A stretch of 6,762 nucleotides of DNA from Bacilli bacterium. GTDB taxonomy: Bacteria; Bacillota_I; Bacilli_A; RF39; UBA660. Below, in pieces: positions 4,636 to 6,762 of this stretch (position 1 is the first letter of the stretch; each line of letters starts with the position of its first letter). The position numbers were made by a program, and so were the translations under genes. Under the pieces are notes generated by a model, which was not told the origin of the DNA, ran no database searches, and worked only from the letters and a program-made list of their open reading frames with translations. The stretch spans positions 1 to 6,762 of the forward strand of contig JAAVYQ010000041.1 in NCBI GenBank assembly GCA_022791215.1. Direction: 5' to 3'.

Positions 4636-6588
4636 TTAGTCTTCTGTACTTAATTCAAACATTATGTCTCTAAGTTCCATTGCACGTTCAAAGTCTAATT
4701 CGCTTGCTGCTTTTTTCATTTCTTTTTCTATATTGTGTAGTAATTCTTTTTTGTCTTGTTTACTCATTTTTTCTTTCTTTTTCGTTTCTTTTGTTTCGTT
4801 ATTTGTTATTAAATCTCTTATTTCTTTTTTTATTGTTTGAGGTGTTATTCCATGTTCTTCGTTATATTTTTCTTGTATTTCTCTTCTTCTTTTGGTTTCT
4901 TCTATTGCTTCTTTCATCGAATCAGACATTGTGTCCGCGTACATTATTACTTTTCCAGAGGCGTTTCTTGCACATCTTCCTATAGTTTGTATTAGACTTC
5001 TTGTACTTCTTAAAAACCCTTGTTTGTCTGCGTCCATAATTGCTATTAAACTTACTTCTGGTATGTCTATTCCTTCTCTTAGTAAGTTTATTCCTACTAC
5101 TACATCTATTACTCCTAAACGAAGATTTCTTATGATATTCATTCTTTCTAAGGATTTTATTTCATTGTGTAAGTATGTTACTTTTATTCCAACTTCTTTT
5201 AGATAGTTTGTAAGTTCTTCTGCCATTCTTATTGTTAGTGTTGTTATTAGTACTCTTTCATTTTTTTCTAGTCTTTCATTAATTTCACCTATTAGATCGT
5301 CTATTTGTCCTTCTGTTTTTCTTACTTCTATTATTGGATCTAATAGTCCAGTAGGTCTTATTATTTGTTCAATAGTTTTGTTTGATACTTTTTCTAGTTC
5401 ATAGTCTCCTGGTGTCGCTGATACATATATTGCTTGATTTATTTTTCTTTCAAATTCAGGAAATTGTAATGGTCTATTGTCCAGTGCTGATGGTAGTCTA
5501 AATCCATATTCTACTAATGTCATTTTTCTTTGTCTATCTCCATTATACATTCCTCTTACTTGTGGCAATGTTACATGTGATTCGTCTACTACTAATAAAA
5601 AGTCTTCGGGAAAGAAATCAATTAGTGTGGTTGGTGTTTCTCCTTCTTCTCTAAGTGCCATGTGTCTAGAGTAGTTTTCTATTCCATGGCAAAATCCAGT
5701 TTCTCTTAGCATTTCTAAATCGTACATAGTTCTTTGTTTTAGTCTTTCTTTTTCTACTATTTTTCCTTCTTTGTCTAATTTTTCTAATTGTACTTTTAAC
5801 TCCGCTTCTATTCTGCTTATAGCAATTTTCATTTTTTCGTCACTTGTTACAAAGTGTGAAGCCGGGAATATTGATACACTTTTTTTGTTGTTTACTATTA
5901 CACCTGTTAATGTGTCAAATTCACTTAGTCTTTCTATTTCGTCTCCAAATAATTCTATTCTTATTCCATTTTTTCTTTCGTATGCTGGTATTATTTCAAT
6001 TGTGTCTCCGTTTGCTCTGAATGTTCCTCTTTTAAAGTCAATGTTGTTTCTTTCGTATAACATGCTTATTAATTTTTCTAGTATTTCATCTCTATCTATT
6101 ACCTCTCCAACATTTAAGGTAAGCATTTTTTTCTCGTATTCTTCTTTTTCTCCTATACCATATATGCATGATACACTGGCTACTACTATTACGTCATTTC
6201 TTTTTAGTAAGTTACTTGTAGCCGCATGTCTTAGTTCGTCTATTTCATCGTTTATTGATGAATCTTTTTCTATGTATAAGTCTTTGCTTGGTACGTAAGC
6301 TTCTGGTTGATAGTAGTCATAGTACGAAATAAAGTACGAAACTGCTGCTTCAGGGAATAATTCTTTGAATTCGCTATATAGTTGTCCGGCTAATGTTTTG
6401 TTGTGCGCTAGTATTAGCGTTGGTTTATTTACTTCTTTTATTACATTAGCAATTGTGAATGTTTTTCCTGTTCCAGTTGCACCTAGTAATACTTGTTCTT
6501 TTTTTCCTTCTTTTATTCCATTAACTAATTCTTTTATAGCTTTTGGTTGATCTCCTGAAGGTTGATAGTTTGTTATTAATTTAAACAT
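4636..6588 (-). CDS. uvrB: Excinuclease ABC subunit B (UvrB)
   Basis: The damage-verifying helicase-like subunit of bacterial nucleotide excision repair. It is loaded by UvrA, opens DNA at the lesion and recruits UvrC for incision. The 650 residues match the usual length. Visible motifs are the opening YQPSGDQPKAI, Walker A GATGTGKT (36-43), the beta-hairpin region SYYDYYQPEAYVP (about 88-100), DESH (about 340), SATPGDYE, RPTGLLDP and the helicase motif VI region QTIGRCARN. A C-terminal UVR domain (last 40 residues, with ELDFERAMELRD) contacts UvrC. Motif VI usually reads QTIGRAARN, so the cysteine is a mild variant. AAGGAG lies 6 nt before the ATG and overlaps the preceding gene's stop codon, so uvrB is translated from an upstream-initiated message. 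I see no promoter or LexA-like box directly before it. Confidence 0.98.
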   Translation of the reverse strand: MFKLITNYQPSGDQPKAIKELVNGIKEGKKEQVLLGATGTGKTFTIANVIKEVNKPTLILAHNKTLAGQLYSEFKELFPEAAVSYFISYYDYYQPEAYVPSKDLYIEKDSSINDEIDELRHAATSNLLKRNDVIVVASVSCIYGIGEKEEYEKKMLTLNVGEVIDRDEILEKLISMLYERNNIDFKRGTFRANGDTIEIIPAYERKNGIRIELFGDEIERLSEFDTLTGVIVNNKKSVSIFPASHFVTSDEKMKIAISRIEAELKVQLEKLDKEGKIVEKERLKQRTMYDLEMLRETGFCHGIENYSRHMALREEGETPTTLIDFFPEDFLLVVDESHVTLPQVRGMYNGDRQRKMTLVEYGFRLPSALDNRPLQFPEFERKINQAIYVSATPGDYELEKVSNKTIEQIIRPTGLLDPIIEVRKTEGQIDDLIGEINERLEKNERVLITTLTIRMAEELTNYLKEVGIKVTYLHNEIKSLERMNIIRNLRLGVIDVVVGINLLREGIDIPEVSLIAIMDADKQGFLRSTRSLIQTIGRCARNASGKVIMYADTMSDSMKEAIEETKRRREIQEKYNEEHGITPQTIKKEIRDLITNNETKETKKKEKMSKQDKKELLHNIEKEMKKAASELDFERAMELRDIMFELSTED

Positions 6589-6598
6589 GTTTTTCTCC

Positions 6599-6762
6599 TT
6601 ATTTATTTTTTCTAGGTATATATACTTTTATAAATCCATCCATTTCCATCTCTTCTATTATTTTGTCATAATTTTCTAAAAATAATTCTGTATTTATTAA
6701 ATGAACTGTTTCTCTTTCAAGTCTTGAGTAGTCATAAATTGGTATATCAATGTTTATTTCTC
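6599..6762 (-). CDS. Unidentified protein, C-terminal fragment (runs off the right edge)
   Basis: An open frame enters from the right edge and ends in TAA at 6599-6601, giving 53 complete codons. The visible tail contains INIDIPIYDYSRLERE and ends EEMEMDGFIKVYIPRKNK. It is charged and probably soluble. I do not recognise the family from this fragment. The stop codon is joined to the uvrB ribosome binding site (TAAGGAG), with 10 nt to the uvrB ATG, so the two genes are very likely co-transcribed and may be translationally coupled. No competing frame is better supported here. Confidence 0.7.
   Translation of the reverse strand, partial: EINIDIPIYDYSRLERETVHLINTELFLENYDKIIEEMEMDGFIKVYIPRKNK

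Noticed and set aside
4620..4637. Possible terminator after uvrB: AAGTAG/CTACTT stem with 6-nt loop
   Set aside because: The stem starts inside the stop codon and is followed by TAAGCATTT rather than a T-run, so intrinsic termination is not supported.
5771..6298. Long plus-strand open frame of 175 codons
   Set aside because: It lies wholly within uvrB on the opposite strand. Its composition (rich in Ser, Phe, Leu, Ile) is what the reverse complement of AT-rich coding sequence gives, and it has no matching promoter. The other plus-strand frames inside the minus-strand genes are rejected for the same reason.
6599..6762. Assigning the right-edge fragment to uridine kinase because IDIPIYDY recalls the PIYDY segment of that family
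   Set aside because: The match is about eight residues, the HTR that should follow is absent, and the protein ends only about 45 residues later, far too early for uridine kinase.
1..6762. CRISPR array, tRNA or rRNA genes, insertion sequences, attachment sites
   Set aside because: No regularly spaced repeats, cloverleaf-like segments, transposase-like frames or paired terminal repeats were seen by eye. A tRNAscan or repeat-finder run would be decisive.

Overview
The window is strongly AT-rich and has the look of a low-GC Bacillota (Firmicutes) chromosome, probably an anaerobic or gut-type lineage. Strong AAGGAG-type ribosome binding sites, near-consensus sigma-A promoters with 17-bp spacers, a T-box riboswitch and the protein families all fit this. 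I cannot place it to genus. The standard code is used: TAA or TAG stops, TGG for tryptophan.

All seven recognisable genes lie on the minus strand, so transcription runs from right to left. In that order they are: the 3' end of an unidentified gene at the right edge; uvrB (nucleotide excision repair); an AAA-ATPase-like/PD-(D/E)XK nuclease-like protein; a small HD-domain protein; an HD-GYP-type phosphohydrolase; a calcineurin-like metallophosphoesterase; a serine-type T-box leader; and the first 28 codons of serS at the left edge. The right-edge gene and uvrB are tightly coupled, because the stop codon of one is fused to the ribosome binding site of the next. Each later gene has its own recognisable promoter, so most of the window is a row of single transcription units rather than an operon.

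Region by region: 1-85 is serS. 86-351 is its promoter and T-box leader, with specifier codon UCU, the T-box core and an attenuator. 352-1329 is the metallophosphoesterase, whose promoter position favours a start five codons inside the longest reading frame. 1395-2207 is the HD-GYP protein, with an extended -10 promoter overlapping a 12-bp palindrome. 2286-2831 is the small HD protein with an AT-rich terminator. 2911-4551 is the ATPase/nuclease. 4636-6588 is uvrB.

The functions do not form one pathway. SerS and UvrB are housekeeping. The three consecutive metal-dependent phosphohydrolases (metallophosphoesterase, HD-GYP, HD) could hint at nucleotide signalling, but their separate promoters argue against tight co-function. 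The ATPase/nuclease is the most accessory-looking gene. I found no CRISPR array, tRNA, rRNA, insertion sequence or clear new system. The best-supported noteworthy element is the compact serine T-box and its arrangement directly behind a terminator-less gene.
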